Shown: one piece after another, positions 52,100-62,073 of the stretch
Numbering within the stretch: position 1 is the first letter of the stretch
Layout: each line of letters starts with the position of its first letter
Assembly: GCA_963833605.1 (NCBI GenBank)
Contig: CAWHYZ010000026.1
Coordinates: forward strand, 186,001 to 250,000
Length of the DNA: 64,000 nt
Source of the DNA: JAFAXD01 sp963833605
Lineage (GTDB): Bacteria > Pseudomonadota > Alphaproteobacteria > Rhizobiales > Xanthobacteraceae
Direction of reading: 5' to 3'
Program-made: the position numbers and the translations under genes
The notes under the pieces: generated by a model
Database searches by the model: none
What the model was told of the DNA's origin: nothing
Seen by the model: the letters and a program-made list of their open reading frames with translations, nothing else

Positions 52100-53193
52100 T
52101 CATTGAATGGCACCCGGGCTGACGGGAGAAGGCGCAACGCGGGCGCGCGCGTCGGCGAGCTCGCCCGCGCGGACGCAGCAGGCGAGGCTGCCGGTCGGCA
52201 TCGCGACCGCCGGCGGCAGTTCGTTGGCGCACGCCGCCAGCGCATATTTGCAGCGCGGCCGAAAGCTGCAGCCGGGCACGAGCCGGCGTAGATCGGGCGG
52301 ACTGCCGGGAATCGCCTCGATATCGCGATCGCGGTTCTGGCCGTGCACGGTCGAGGCGAGCAGGCCGATCGTGTAGGGATGGGCCGGATCGACCAGCACG
52401 TCGCGCGCGTCGCCATATTCGACGATGCGGCCCGCGTACATCACGGCGACCTTGTCGGCGATCTGCGCCGCGACCCCGAGGTCGTGGGTGACGATGATGA
52501 CGCTCATGCCGAGCTCGGCCATGCAGCCTGCGCAACAGGATCAGCACCTGGATCTGGACGGTGGCGTCGAGCGCGGTGGTAGGCTCGTCGGCGAGCAGCA
52601 GGCTCGGCCGGCACGACAACGCGACCGCAATGGTGGCGCGCTGGCGCAAGCCTCCCGACAGTTCGTGCGGATAGGCGTCGAGCCGCCGCTCCGGCGAGGG
52701 TACGCGCACCAGCTCGCAGCAGCTCCAGCGCCCGCGCCATGGCGGCGCGACGCGAACAGCCCTCGTGGCGCATCACCGTTTCGGCGATCTGATCGCCGAT
52801 GGTGTAGACCGGATCGAGCGCGGTCATCGGCTCCTGGAACACCATCGCAATCTCGGAGCCGCGCATCTGCGTGAGCGCGGCCTCGCCGAGCGCGAGCACG
52901 TCGCGCCCGCCGACCCGAACGCGACCGGACAACACCGCACGCCGGCGCGGCAACAGCCGCATCAGCGCCCGCATGGTCACGGACTTGCCGGAGCCGGATT
53001 CGCCGATCAGGCACAGGACCTCGCCGGGCATGAGCCGGAATGAGACGCCGTTGACCGCCCACACCGTGTTGTCGCGGCTGACGAACTTCACGCGCAGGTC
53101 CTCAACCTCCACCAGCGGCCGGGCGGCCGGCGCCGGAGCTGGTCCCGCACTGTCGATGTCTGGCTGCGACCGTGACCATCCGCCAAGCCTCAC
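52100..53193 (-). pseudogene. Dpp/Opp-type ATP-binding protein (DppD-like), two frameshifts
   Basis: Walker A GESGSGKSVTMRAL and FQEPMTALDPVYTIGDQI lie in the first frame, LSGGLRQRATIAVALSCRPS with LLLADEPTTALD in a second, and VIIVTHDLGVAAQIADKVAVMYAGR plus the oligopeptide extension in a third. Breaks are near 52710 and 52523. The start at GTG 53193 is uncertain. As drawn it cannot give a complete ATPase. Confidence 0.78.
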
Positions 53194-53220
53194 ATGTTGG
53201 CGCGGGCGATGCCGCGCGAG

Positions 53221-54267
53221 CTACCGACGGCGCGCGCCGGGCTGACCGGCGAGCGTGTGACCGGACGCCGGGTCGGCCATGTGGCAGGCGGCGAGATGCG
53301 ATCGCACGGTCCGCCCATTCACCGAGCGCCGGCGCGCGGCGGCGCACACATCCTGCGCAAACGGGCAGCGGGTGCGGAAGCGGCAGCCGCTCGGCGGGTT
53401 GAGTAGGCTCGGCGGATCGCCGGCGAGCGGCGCCTCGTCGATCCGGTCGGCCGGATTCATGCTGAGCTGGGAGGCGAGCAGCGCCTGGGTGTAGGGGTGT
53501 TTGGGGGCGACACAGACCTGATCGGTCGGGCCGATTTCGACGATCTGGCCCAAATACATCACCAGCACGCGGTCGGAGAGATATTGCACCACGCCGAGGT
53601 CGTGCGAGATGAACATGTAGGTCAGATTGAAGTGGCGCTTGAGGTAGCGCAGCTGGTTCAGCACCTGGGCCTCGACGGACTTGTCGAGCGCCGAGACGGC
53701 TTCGTCGAGAATGAGAAGCCGCGGACTGAGCGCGAGCGCCCGCGCGATGTTGACGCGCTGTTTCTGGCCGCCGGAGAGCTCGTGCGGATAGCGCGCCCCG
53801 AACAGATCGGGCGCAAGTCCGACCTTCTCGAGCAGTTCGCGCGCCAATTGCTTCGCGGCCGACCGTTTCATGCCGTGGGCGCGCGGCCCATACGCGATGG
53901 AATCCACGACCGGCAGGCGCGGATTGAGCGACGAGTAGCTGTCCTGGAACACCATCTGCATGTTGCGGCGCAGCTCGCGCAGCGAGATGCCGCCCAGTTC
54001 GCCGACCACGTCGCCGTCGAAGATCAGTTCCCCAGCGGTCCGCGGGATCAGATTCATCAGCAGCCGCGCGAGCGTGGACTTGCCGCAACCTGACTCGCCG
54101 ACGATGCCCAGCGTTTCGCCCTTGAGGATGACGAACGACACGTCATCGACGGCGCGTACCGCGCCGAGCGTGCGATTGAAAATGCCGCCGCGGACCGGAA
54201 AGTGCTTCTTCAGACCGTTGACGATCAGCAGCGGCTGCGCCTTGCCGCCACGGTCGCGCGGATCGCC
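53221..54267 (-). CDS. Dpp/Opp-type ATP-binding protein (DppF-like), start unclear
   Basis: From GTG 54141 the frame is intact (VSFVILKGETLGIVGESGCG, signature LSGGQKQRVNIARA, Walker B LLILDEAVSALD, FQDSYSSLNPRLPVVDS) to 53221. The expected N-terminal strand LLIVNGLKKHFPVRGGIFNR precedes it in the same frame as far as about 54267 but with no start codon, so the true start is lost or hidden by an indel near 54267-54330. Function as in the first importer; here with the 56370 receptor. Confidence 0.75.
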   Translation of the reverse strand, partial: GDPRDRGGKAQPLLIVNGLKKHFPVRGGIFNRTLGAVRAVDDVSFVILKGETLGIVGESGCGKSTLARLLMNLIPRTAGELIFDGDVVGELGGISLRELRRNMQMVFQDSYSSLNPRLPVVDSIAYGPRAHGMKRSAAKQLARELLEKVGLAPDLFGARYPHELSGGQKQRVNIARALALSPRLLILDEAVSALDKSVEAQVLNQLRYLKRHFNLTYMFISHDLGVVQYLSDRVLVMYLGQIVEIGPTDQVCVAPKHPYTQALLASQLSMNPADRIDEAPLAGDPPSLLNPPSGCRFRTRCPFAQDVCAAARRRSVNGRTVRSHLAACHMADPASGHTLAGQPGARRR

Positions 54268-54328
54268 GGGAGCAACGGTTTCGAACCGATGTCGCTTGCG
54301 TCGATGTCCGGCGGATCGCCATTCTTGC

Positions 54329-55232
54329 TCAGCCCTTCACGTCCATGGCCTGGCGCAGGCCGTCGCTGACCAGATTGAATGAGAGCGAGGTGATGAAGAT
54401 CGCAAGGCCAGGCAATGCGCAGATCAGCGGCTGCACGTAGATCGCCTGGCGCAAGTTGGAGAGCATCTGGCCCCAATCGGGCGTCGGCGGCTCGACCCCG
54501 AGCCCCAGGAACGACAGGCCGGCCGCGAGCAGAATCGACACCGAGATCAGGCTCGACGCGTAGATGAACACGGGCGCGGCGACATTGCGCACGATGTGGT
54601 GCAGGATGATCGAGAGGCCGGAGGCGCCGCTGGCGCGCGCTGCCTCGACGAAATCGAGGCTGCGCACCTGGGTGGTCGCGGTCTCGGAAATGCGGCACAG
54701 CGGCGGGATGAACACCAGCGACAGCGCCACCAGGCCGTTCGCCATGCCGCCGCCCATGACGCCCGAGATTGCGACTGCGAGCAGCACCGAAGGAAAAGCG
54801 TAGAACACGTCGACCGTGCGCATGATCATCATGTTGAGGCGGCCGCCGAAAAAGCCGGCCAGCAGGCCGAGGAGACCGCCAATGATGCTGGCGATGCAAA
54901 CCGGGGTGATGCCCATGACCAGCGACACGCGGCCGCCCCAGATCAGCCGCGAGGCCATGTCGCGGCCGAGTTCGTCGGTGCCGAGCAGGAAATTCTTGTA
55001 GCCGATCGGCTTGAGGCGATAGATCATGCTGGTCTTGTTGGGATCGAACGGCGCCAGTAGCGGCGCGAAGACCGCGGTCAGCACGATTGAGCGCGATCAC
55101 CGCCATGAAGAACAACGTGACGTAGTCGTAGCGCAGCCGTCGCAGGACGGTCGCGAGATAGCCGCGCGCCTTCACCGGCGTGCTCGGCTCGGCGAGCCCA
55201 AAATCCCCGGTATTGACGGTCACGTCGGTCAT
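54329..55232 (-). pseudogene. Dpp/Opp-type permease (DppC-like), one frameshift
   Basis: ATG 55232 opens MTDVTVNTGDFGLAEPSTPV and runs to YDYVTLFFMAVIAL; the next residues should be IVLTAVFAPLLAPFDPNKTS, which continue in another frame. The break is one base near 55090. The C-terminal frame then holds LLGTDELGRDMASRLIWGG and the permease loop EAARASGASGLSIILHHIVRN, complete to 54329. Confidence 0.82.
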
Positions 55233-55237
55233 GTGAA

Positions 55238-56195
55238 TCAGGCGCGCCGGATGCGTGGATCGACGGCCGTCTGCAGCAGGTCGACGACCAGATTGGTGGC
55301 GACGAAACTGAGCGAGAGAATGAGGATCGTGCCCTGCAGCAGCGGAATGTCGCGGGTGAGGATCGCCTTGCTGAGCAGAAATCCGGTGCCCGGCCAGGTG
55401 AAGATCGTCTCGATCAGAATCGAACCGCCAACCAGGTAGCCGAACTGCAGCCCCATGACAGCGAGGATCTGCGGCAACGCGTTGCGCACGGCGTGGCGCA
55501 CGACCGCAGCCGAGCCGAGCCCCTTGGCGCGCAGCATCTGCACGAAGTCCTGCGCCAGTACGTCCGCCACAGCGGAGCGTGTGCTGCGCATGATGACGCC
55601 GAGAGGCACGAACGACAGGGTCACGATCGGCAGGATCGCGTATTTGAGCTGCTCCCATTGGGTGAAGTCGAAGCTTTGAGAGCCTTTCGAGCCCATTCCG
55701 GTCGCCGGCAGCAAGACCGAGTTGCACCGCGAACACGATGATCAGGACAATGCCGAGCCAGTAATTGGGCACGCTCACGCCGATGACTGAAATTCCGGTG
55801 GCGACCCGGTCGATGGGACGGCCGATGTTGCAGGCTGCGAGCGTGCCAAGCACGACCGCAAAGCTGAAGGCGAGCACGACGGCACCGAACGCGATCACAA
55901 CCGTGTTGGACAAGGCCCGCATCACCTCGCCGAATACCGGCTGGTGGGTCTGCAGCGAAATGCCGAGGTCGCCCGAGACGGCGCGCAGGAGCCAGTTCAG
56001 ATACTGCAGCGGGATCGGCTTATCGAAGCCATACGCGCGCTTGATCAACTCGATGTCGGCCTTGCTGGCGTCCGCCGGCATCATCGACTGGATCGGGTCG
56101 CCGGGCGCCAGGTAGACGAGTGCGAAACAGACGATCGAGACGCCGATCGCGATCGGGATCACGAGGATGATGCGCCGGGCGACGTAGAGCCACAT
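55238..56195 (-). pseudogene. Dpp/Opp-type permease (DppB-like), one frameshift
   Basis: The first frame starts at ATG 56195 (RRIILVIPIAIGVSIVCFAL, VYLAPGDPIQSMMPADASK) and runs to FAVQLGLAAG; the expected LLPATGMGSKGSQSFD continues in a second frame from about 55714 to the stop at 55238, with the permease loop RAKGLGSAAVVRHAVRN and ETIFTWPGTG. The break is one base near 55720. The gene starts after a palindromic repeat and follows the receptor gene. Confidence 0.82.
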
Positions 56196-56226
56196 CGCGG
56201 TCTCCCGAATTACAAACCCACGGCCT

Positions 56227-56315
56227 CGTCATGGCCGGGCTCGTCCCGGCCATCTCGCTTAGGAGAGCACAGTGCTTTCATAAGCGGGATGCGCGGGACA
56301 AGCCCGCGCATGACG
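56227..56315. repeat. Bradyrhizobium-type intergenic palindromic repeat, copy 2
   Basis: Same unit as 10451-10551: it begins CGTCATGGCCGGG and ends GCGCATGACG, with AAGCGGGATGCGCGGGAC near its right end. Both copies lie between a receptor gene and its dppB gene in the two importers. Confidence 0.75.
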
Positions 56316-56369
56316 AAGCAGAGGTTCTGTCGCGCCACAACAAGAACACCAGACTTGTGCGCCCGCTTG

Positions 56370-57980
56370 TTAATTCGTCGCCCCCTGCACAACGATCGGC
56401 GTGATGTCCTGGAACCAGGACTGCACCTGCACGAAGCCTTTCAGGCGCGGCGACAGGGCGCGCGGATTGAGGTCGGACACGATAAAGACACGCACGGCGT
56501 CCTTGGTGCTGATCTCATGGATCTGCGTCAGCAGCTTGTCCTGTTCGGTCTCGTCGAAGCTGTTGAGCACCCGATCGGCGAGCGCGTCGACCTCCTTGTT
56601 CTCGTACCAACCCCAGTTCGGGCCCAATGGCGTTCGGTTGGCGGTCGTGAACGGCTTGATGATCCCGCTGAGCGGATCGATTGCGCCGTTGCTGAAGTTC
56701 ACGCCGTCATATTGCGGATATTTCTGCCAGCCCTTGATAAACGCATCGAGGACGGTGTTCCAGTCGAGCACGTCGAACTTGACCTTGAAGCCGACCGCCT
56801 CGAGCTGCGCCTTCACGAGCTCGTTCATCGGCAACGGCTGCATCTGGCCGGAGCCCGAGGTCGAGATCGCAACCGTAATGCTGCACGGATAGCAATTCGC
56901 TTCCTTGAGCAGCGCGGTCGCCTTCTCCGGATTCCATTTGTATTCGAATGGATGGCCATAGTTCTTCTGGTAGGGCGTGTAGGTGGCGTAGCTCGGGATC
57001 GCGACGCCGCCGAGCATCTCCACCACTTCGTCGCGATTGATCGCGTAGTTCGCGGCCTGACGAACGCGCAGATCCATGAACGGACCACGCTGGAAGTTGA
57101 GCAGGTACGGCCAGATGTGCGGATAGGGGTGGGTGATCACGTTCATGCCCGCGGATTTGAGTCGCGGAATCATGTCGGGTGACGGCGCCTCGATCAGCTC
57201 GACTTGGCCGGTCAAGAGCGCAGCGGCGCGCGTCGTTGCCTCCGGCATCGGCAGCAGCACGACACGATCGTGCTTGGGAATTCGGTTGGGATCCCAGTAA
57301 TCGGGGTTGCGCACGAGTTCGAGGCGCTCGTGCGGAACGACCTTGGCGAAGCGGTACGGCCCGGTTCCGGCCGGCGCGTTGGCGTAGACCTTGTAGTCGT
57401 TGCCGGCCTTCTCCATGGCGCACTTCGACATCATCAGGATGAATGGCAGGTTGTAGGGAAGGAGCGATGTGACCTGCTTGGAGTAGATCGCGATGGTCAT
57501 GTCATCGATCTTTTCCACGCGATCGATGTCGTTGGTACGCGACCTTGCCCGAGCAAAATGAGCCGGGTGGAACGCGGGACTCTTGTCGGACATCAGGCGA
57601 TCGAAGTTCCAGAGCGCGACATCTGCGTTCCAGGCACAGCCGTCGTGAAACTTTACGCCCGGGCGGAGGTCCACGATCCACTTCTTGTGATCGCTCGGAT
57701 CGACCGCCCACTTGGTGGCGAGGCCCGGTTTCAGCCGCACTTCGACGCCGGCCTTCGAGAGATCCCAGTTGAGCAATCCGTCGTAGAGGTTGAAGCCGAC
57801 GAACCGATAGCCTTCGAAGCCCTGATCCGGCTGGCCGGTCCAATCCGGGATGTCGCCGGCGGTCATTGCGATACGGAGCACCGCTTCGGCGTGAGCGGGC
57901 TTGGTCGGAGCGCTGGCGACGGCCACAGCAAGCGCCAATGCAGCGAGCGTCAGCAGGGTTCGGGAGTGAGAGTTCAACAC
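56370..57980 (-). CDS. ABC transporter substrate-binding protein, family 5 (second importer)
   Basis: About 536 residues. GTG 57980 follows GAGGAGG by nine bases and opens a Sec leader (LLTLAALALAVAVASAPTKPAHA). The mature protein is a family 5 receptor: GFEGYRFVGFNLYDGLLNWD, FHDGCAWNADVALWNFDRLM, LRVRQAANYAINRDEVVEML. It is intact although the permease and ATPase genes behind it are broken, so the transport system may be inactive or the breaks artificial. The divergent neighbour is a formamidase, which suggests amides as cargo. Confidence 0.9.
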   Translation of the reverse strand: MLNSHSRTLLTLAALALAVAVASAPTKPAHAEAVLRIAMTAGDIPDWTGQPDQGFEGYRFVGFNLYDGLLNWDLSKAGVEVRLKPGLATKWAVDPSDHKKWIVDLRPGVKFHDGCAWNADVALWNFDRLMSDKSPAFHPAHFARARSRTNDIDRVEKIDDMTIAIYSKQVTSLLPYNLPFILMMSKCAMEKAGNDYKVYANAPAGTGPYRFAKVVPHERLELVRNPDYWDPNRIPKHDRVVLLPMPEATTRAAALLTGQVELIEAPSPDMIPRLKSAGMNVITHPYPHIWPYLLNFQRGPFMDLRVRQAANYAINRDEVVEMLGGVAIPSYATYTPYQKNYGHPFEYKWNPEKATALLKEANCYPCSITVAISTSGSGQMQPLPMNELVKAQLEAVGFKVKFDVLDWNTVLDAFIKGWQKYPQYDGVNFSNGAIDPLSGIIKPFTTANRTPLGPNWGWYENKEVDALADRVLNSFDETEQDKLLTQIHEISTKDAVRVFIVSDLNPRALSPRLKGFVQVQSWFQDITPIVVQGATN

Positions 57981-58379
57981 CGGGACATACCTCCTCGGTC
58001 GGAAGGAGCGGATTGCGCGATGCATCTCTCGATGCTGCAGTGCAAAGGCAATGCCAGTTGCCAAACCGCCGACAGCAGGCATCCGGCATCGGCGAATTTG
58101 GAGCCCGATGCGCGCGCTGATGAGGTTTCCGGCGCGGTCGCCCAAGAATTGTTCGATGGCCTTAGCGGCTGAAATCGAAGCCGATTTTTGCAAATCCGAA
58201 TGATTTCGCAGGCTCTGAAGGAAACGCACTGCCCAACATTTCCGCGCACCGCAGCATTGCTAGGCAAAGTGCAGTTTGTGTACGTTTGTTAGCTGCACCT
58301 GCCTGCTTTCGCCTCACCAAACCGTCCGGCCACGGCGGCGATATTGCGTGGCGCTCTCGCACATCGGACGAGCTAAAGG
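57981..58379. promoter_or_regulatory. 399-bp divergent region between the receptor and formamidase genes
   Basis: It must carry promoters for both directions. No repeat or operator was recognised; a frame upstream of the receptor start is open but lacks signal. Confidence 0.35.
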
Positions 58380-59345
58380 ATGCCCGCGGTGACCCACCAC
58401 CATCTCAAAGCCGGCCCTGCCACCTGTCACTGGGGTTACTTCGACCCAAAGCAAAAGCCTGTTCTCACAGTGAAAAGCGGCGACGAGGTCACCGTCGACT
58501 GCGTATCGGGCAATCCGGAGTTCCTGCCCGACCCCAACAAGTTCCACATTCCGCCGGAGCTGAAAGAGATTCATGCGCGCAGCGAGCGCGGCCCGGGACC
58601 GCACATCCTGACCGGGCCGATTTTCGTGGAAGGCGCTACGCCCGGGCACGTGATCGAGGTGCGGATTCTCGACGTCCAGTTACGCCAGGACTGGGGACAT
58701 AACCTGATCCGGCCGTTGGCCGGGGCCTTGCCGGATGACTTTGACGAGCCGCGCAACATCATCATTCCGCTCGACAAAGCCCGCATGGTCGGGACGATGC
58801 CCTGGGGCCTGGAGCTCAAGCTTGCGCCGTTCTTCGGCGTAATGGGCGTGGCGCCGCCGCTGCCCTGGGGCCGCATCACCTCCATTGTCCCGCGCGCCAT
58901 GGGCGGCAATCTCGACAACAAGGAGCTCGGCGCCGGTGCGACGCTCTATCTTCCGGTGTTTCGCGACGGCGCACTGTTCTCGTGCGGCGACGGACACGGC
59001 GTCCAGGGCGACGGCGAAGTCTGCGTGACCGCGATCGAGACCGCGCTGCAGGGCCGCTTCCAGTTCATCGCGCGCAACGATTTGCACTTCACCTATCCGC
59101 GCGCCGAGACGCCGACACACTACATCACCATGGGCATGGACCCGGATCTCGACCAATGCACGGTCATGGCGCTGCGCGACATGATCGTGCTGCTCGGAGA
59201 AAAGGCGAACCTGTCGCGCGAGGATGCCTACACGCTTTGCAGTCTCGCCGCCGACCTGCGCGTCACCCAGGCAGTCAACGGCTCCAAGGGCATCCATGTG
59301 ATGATCGAGAAGTCGATCGTGCATCCGACCAAGGACGCGGCGTAG
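58380..59345 (+). CDS. acetamidase/formamidase family protein
   Basis: 321 residues, single-domain members of the FmdA/AmdA family. THHHLKAGPATCHWGYFDP, GPIFVEGATPGHVIEVRILD, AMGGNLDNKELGAGATLYLPV, LFSCGDGHGVQGDGEVCVTAIE (glycine/histidine-rich active-site region) and TMGMDPDLDQCTVMALRDM are visible. Members hydrolyse formamide or acetamide to ammonia and formate or acetate. It is intact and diverges from the receptor gene, so the importer may serve amide-like compounds. The ATG at 58380 lies one base from AAAGG; a GTG eight codons in (VTHHHL) is another option. Confidence 0.88.
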   Translation: MPAVTHHHLKAGPATCHWGYFDPKQKPVLTVKSGDEVTVDCVSGNPEFLPDPNKFHIPPELKEIHARSERGPGPHILTGPIFVEGATPGHVIEVRILDVQLRQDWGHNLIRPLAGALPDDFDEPRNIIIPLDKARMVGTMPWGLELKLAPFFGVMGVAPPLPWGRITSIVPRAMGGNLDNKELGAGATLYLPVFRDGALFSCGDGHGVQGDGEVCVTAIETALQGRFQFIARNDLHFTYPRAETPTHYITMGMDPDLDQCTVMALRDMIVLLGEKANLSREDAYTLCSLAADLRVTQAVNGSKGIHVMIEKSIVHPTKDAA

Positions 59346-59424
59346 GGCGCCGCCACAGCTCAGCTCAGAGGATCAGTATCAATCAGACGCCGCCGGACGT
59401 GACGAGCGTGGAGGACGAGACCCA

Positions 59425-61128
59425 ATGGCACTCAAACCGAAGACGCGCATCGCTCATCTGGCCGGCCCGACCGCAACGATTCAAAATACGCCGCCGCTCG
59501 TGACCTCCAACAAGGCGCGGCTCAAATACGGCCTGCCGCCGCGCAAGAATCCGGACGGCACAGTGCCGGTGTTCGATGGGTTGCGCGCGCAGCGCCTCGC
59601 CGCCCCCGCAAAGGTTTACGTGGAACAATTCTCAGCGCATCCGCTCGAAGCCGACATGGCCGAACTCTATGCGCCGCCGGATGGCTATCTCGGCGCCGAC
59701 GGGACGTTTCGCAAGACCCGCGCAAGTCAGGACGACAAGGCGGTTTACGAAATCGAACTGCATCCAGACGACGGGCTCTATCCGATGCCCTACATGGCGA
59801 TCCAGGTCGACGGCAATCCGTGGGACGAGGAATGCGCGAGTCCCGGCGCACCGGGGGAGAAGGCGCGGCAGGGCTTTTTTCCGGACGGATCGCGCAGTTT
59901 CGAGGAGATCGACCGCTTTTCGATCGGCGTCGACGGCATGGCCAGCCCCATTTCCTCCCTGGCGACCGTCGACTTCTATCGCGGCGCCCCGCCGAGCGGT
60001 TTCACCAAAGGCTTGCCCGCGCATCTGCGCAAGGACAAAGGCACGGGCGACATCCCGCCGGAGACGCTGGGCACGCACTTCTATCCCTACAAGCCTTATC
60101 ACCTGGCGTCGGCGCCGCCGCGGCCCATGCTCGCCAAGGTGACGAACGACATGCAGGCGCTGGTCTCTAGCGGCGACTATGACGGCGTGATCTGGACCCA
60201 GGGCAGTCCGCAGGTCGAGGAGACCGCCTACTGGTTCAATCTCCTGATCGACACCACACTGCCGATCTGCGGCAATGCGGCCCAGCGGCCGCAAGGCCAG
60301 GTCAGTGCCGACGGACCGAAGAACATCATCGACTCGGTCGCGTTCATCTCGTCGCGCGTGTGGGCCGATGAGCAGGGTCGCAATCGCTGCGGCACGGTGG
60401 TGATCCAGGAACAGCAATTCTTCGCGGCACGCGAGGTCGCCAAAGTCGATGCGCGGCCGGGCGGCTACGTGGCGACCGGCGGACACGGCGGCATCATCGG
60501 CCAGGTCACTCACCGCGGCCGCATGCATCTCACCTACCTGCCGGCCTACAAGCACACCTACCTGTCCGAGCTCAAACTGACCACTTTGCCAAACACGGTG
60601 AAGGCCGCCCGCAAGGCAAACGGCAGGATCGCGCTGGTGGACGTAGCGGTCAAGGATTCGGCCGGCAAGCTGCTGGCGGATGCGATTCCCGTAGTCTCGA
60701 TCATGAAGGACGGCAGCTATTCGGGCATCGACTTCGGCGATGATCCGGAGCTCGAGATCGACATGATCGCCTCGATCGATCACAAGCTCGCCATGGGGCG
60801 TCTTGCCGGATTCGTCATCGAGGGGCTCGTTCCCTATGGGTCGACGCCCTCGCAGGCGCGTCACAAGCTGATGGTGCGGGCGGCATTTTCCGGCATCCCG
60901 GTCGCCAAGGTGGGCCGCAACGCTCCCGAAGGGTTTTCGGATCCGCACGAGTTCCAAATCGCGGGTTCGAATTTGACCGCCACCAAAGCGCGGCTGCTGC
61001 TGATGGCCTGCCTCCTGAAATTCGGGAGCTACCCGCCCGCCAAGCATCCGGACAATCCGACCGGTGCCGAAGTCGAAGCCGTGAAAGCGGCGGTCGCGAA
61101 GTATCAGGGGATTTTTGATACCCATTGA
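59425..61128 (+). CDS. divergent asparaginase/glutaminase-fold protein
   Basis: 567 residues, longer than usual. Blocks GTIQNTPPLVTSNKARLKYG-like text at residues 17-36 (here ATIQNTPPLVTSNKARLKYG), YDGVIWTQGSPQVEETAYWFNLLIDTTLPICGN and VSADGPKNIIDSVAF match the asparaginase superfamily; the canonical TGGT and HGTD nucleophile sites are replaced (WTQGSPQ), so the usual catalysis is doubtful. It may hydrolyse another amide. GGAGG precedes the ATG and it lies 79 bases after the formamidase gene, same strand. Confidence 0.75.
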   Translation: MALKPKTRIAHLAGPTATIQNTPPLVTSNKARLKYGLPPRKNPDGTVPVFDGLRAQRLAAPAKVYVEQFSAHPLEADMAELYAPPDGYLGADGTFRKTRASQDDKAVYEIELHPDDGLYPMPYMAIQVDGNPWDEECASPGAPGEKARQGFFPDGSRSFEEIDRFSIGVDGMASPISSLATVDFYRGAPPSGFTKGLPAHLRKDKGTGDIPPETLGTHFYPYKPYHLASAPPRPMLAKVTNDMQALVSSGDYDGVIWTQGSPQVEETAYWFNLLIDTTLPICGNAAQRPQGQVSADGPKNIIDSVAFISSRVWADEQGRNRCGTVVIQEQQFFAAREVAKVDARPGGYVATGGHGGIIGQVTHRGRMHLTYLPAYKHTYLSELKLTTLPNTVKAARKANGRIALVDVAVKDSAGKLLADAIPVVSIMKDGSYSGIDFGDDPELEIDMIASIDHKLAMGRLAGFVIEGLVPYGSTPSQARHKLMVRAAFSGIPVAKVGRNAPEGFSDPHEFQIAGSNLTATKARLLLMACLLKFGSYPPAKHPDNPTGAEVEAVKAAVAKYQGIFDTH

Positions 61129-61188
61129 CCGATCGCAGCGTGGTTCTGGGCCTTGAAAACCGGGTGCCGAGACCACATTCTGCCCGGC

Positions 61189-62073
61189 ATGGGCATTCTG
61201 GACGACGATTATCTGATCCGCCCCGACCCGCAGGATCCGCGACTGACCGAGCGGGTCGACGGCGTCGATCAGACCGGCGCGCCGATCACGACGTCCGTCA
61301 CCGTGGAACGGGCGCTCACGATTTTCCTGAACAAACAGGAGATCGTCACCGCGATGACGATCAACGACTATCCGGATTACCTGGCGCTCGGCTATCTGCT
61401 CAATCAAAACATGCTGCAGGACGACGACGAGGTGACCGGCGTCGATTACGACGAAGAACTCTCGGTGGTCGTGGTGCGCACCAAGCGTGCGACCGATTAC
61501 GAGAAGAAGCTTAAGAAGAAGGTACAGACCTCGGGCTGTGCCCAGGGCACCGCGTTCGGCGACCTCATGGAGGTGATCGAGCAGGCACGGCTGCCGGACA
61601 CGGAACTGCGCACGTCGTGGCTCTACGGGCTGACCAACAAGATCAATACGACGCCTTCACTTTACCTCGAGGCCGGTGCAATTCATGGCTGCGTGCTCGC
61701 GCGCCAGGATCAGCCGCTGGTCTATATGGAGGACGTTGGCCGCCACAACGCGGTCGACAAGATCGCCGGCTGGATGTTCCGCCACCGGGTGCCGGCGCAC
61801 GACAAGATCTTCTACACCACCGGCCGCCTCACCTCCGAGATGGTGATCAAATGCGTGCGCATGGGCATTCCGATCCTGATCTCGCGCTCAGGCTTCACCG
61901 CCTGGGGAGTCGAGCTCGCGCGCAAGGCGAACCTCACATTGATCGGCCGCGCCCGCGGCAAGCGGTTCGTTGCGCTCGCGGGTGAGAGCCGGATCGTGTT
62001 CGATCAGGACCTCGCCTATGTGGAGGAGGAAAGCGCCAAGCACCGGCGCAAGGCAGCCGTGCATGACGATTGA
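61189..62073 (+). CDS. fdhD: formate dehydrogenase accessory sulfurtransferase
   Basis: About 294 residues. TVERALTIFLNKQEIVTAM, SGCAQGTAFGDLMEV, LVYMEDVGRHNAVDKIAGW, TTGRLTSEMVIKCVRMGIPILISRS are FdhD text. FdhD hands sulfur from IscS to the molybdenum cofactor of formate dehydrogenases. Only C117 lies in the loop where E. coli has CxxC, as in other variants. ATG 61189 (MGILDDDYL) is favoured; a TTG at 61153 is possible. A formate dehydrogenase gene is not in the window. Followed closely by the PH-like gene (11-base overlap with 62063). Confidence 0.9.
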   Translation: MGILDDDYLIRPDPQDPRLTERVDGVDQTGAPITTSVTVERALTIFLNKQEIVTAMTINDYPDYLALGYLLNQNMLQDDDEVTGVDYDEELSVVVVRTKRATDYEKKLKKKVQTSGCAQGTAFGDLMEVIEQARLPDTELRTSWLYGLTNKINTTPSLYLEAGAIHGCVLARQDQPLVYMEDVGRHNAVDKIAGWMFRHRVPAHDKIFYTTGRLTSEMVIKCVRMGIPILISRSGFTAWGVELARKANLTLIGRARGKRFVALAGESRIVFDQDLAYVEEESAKHRRKAAVHDD

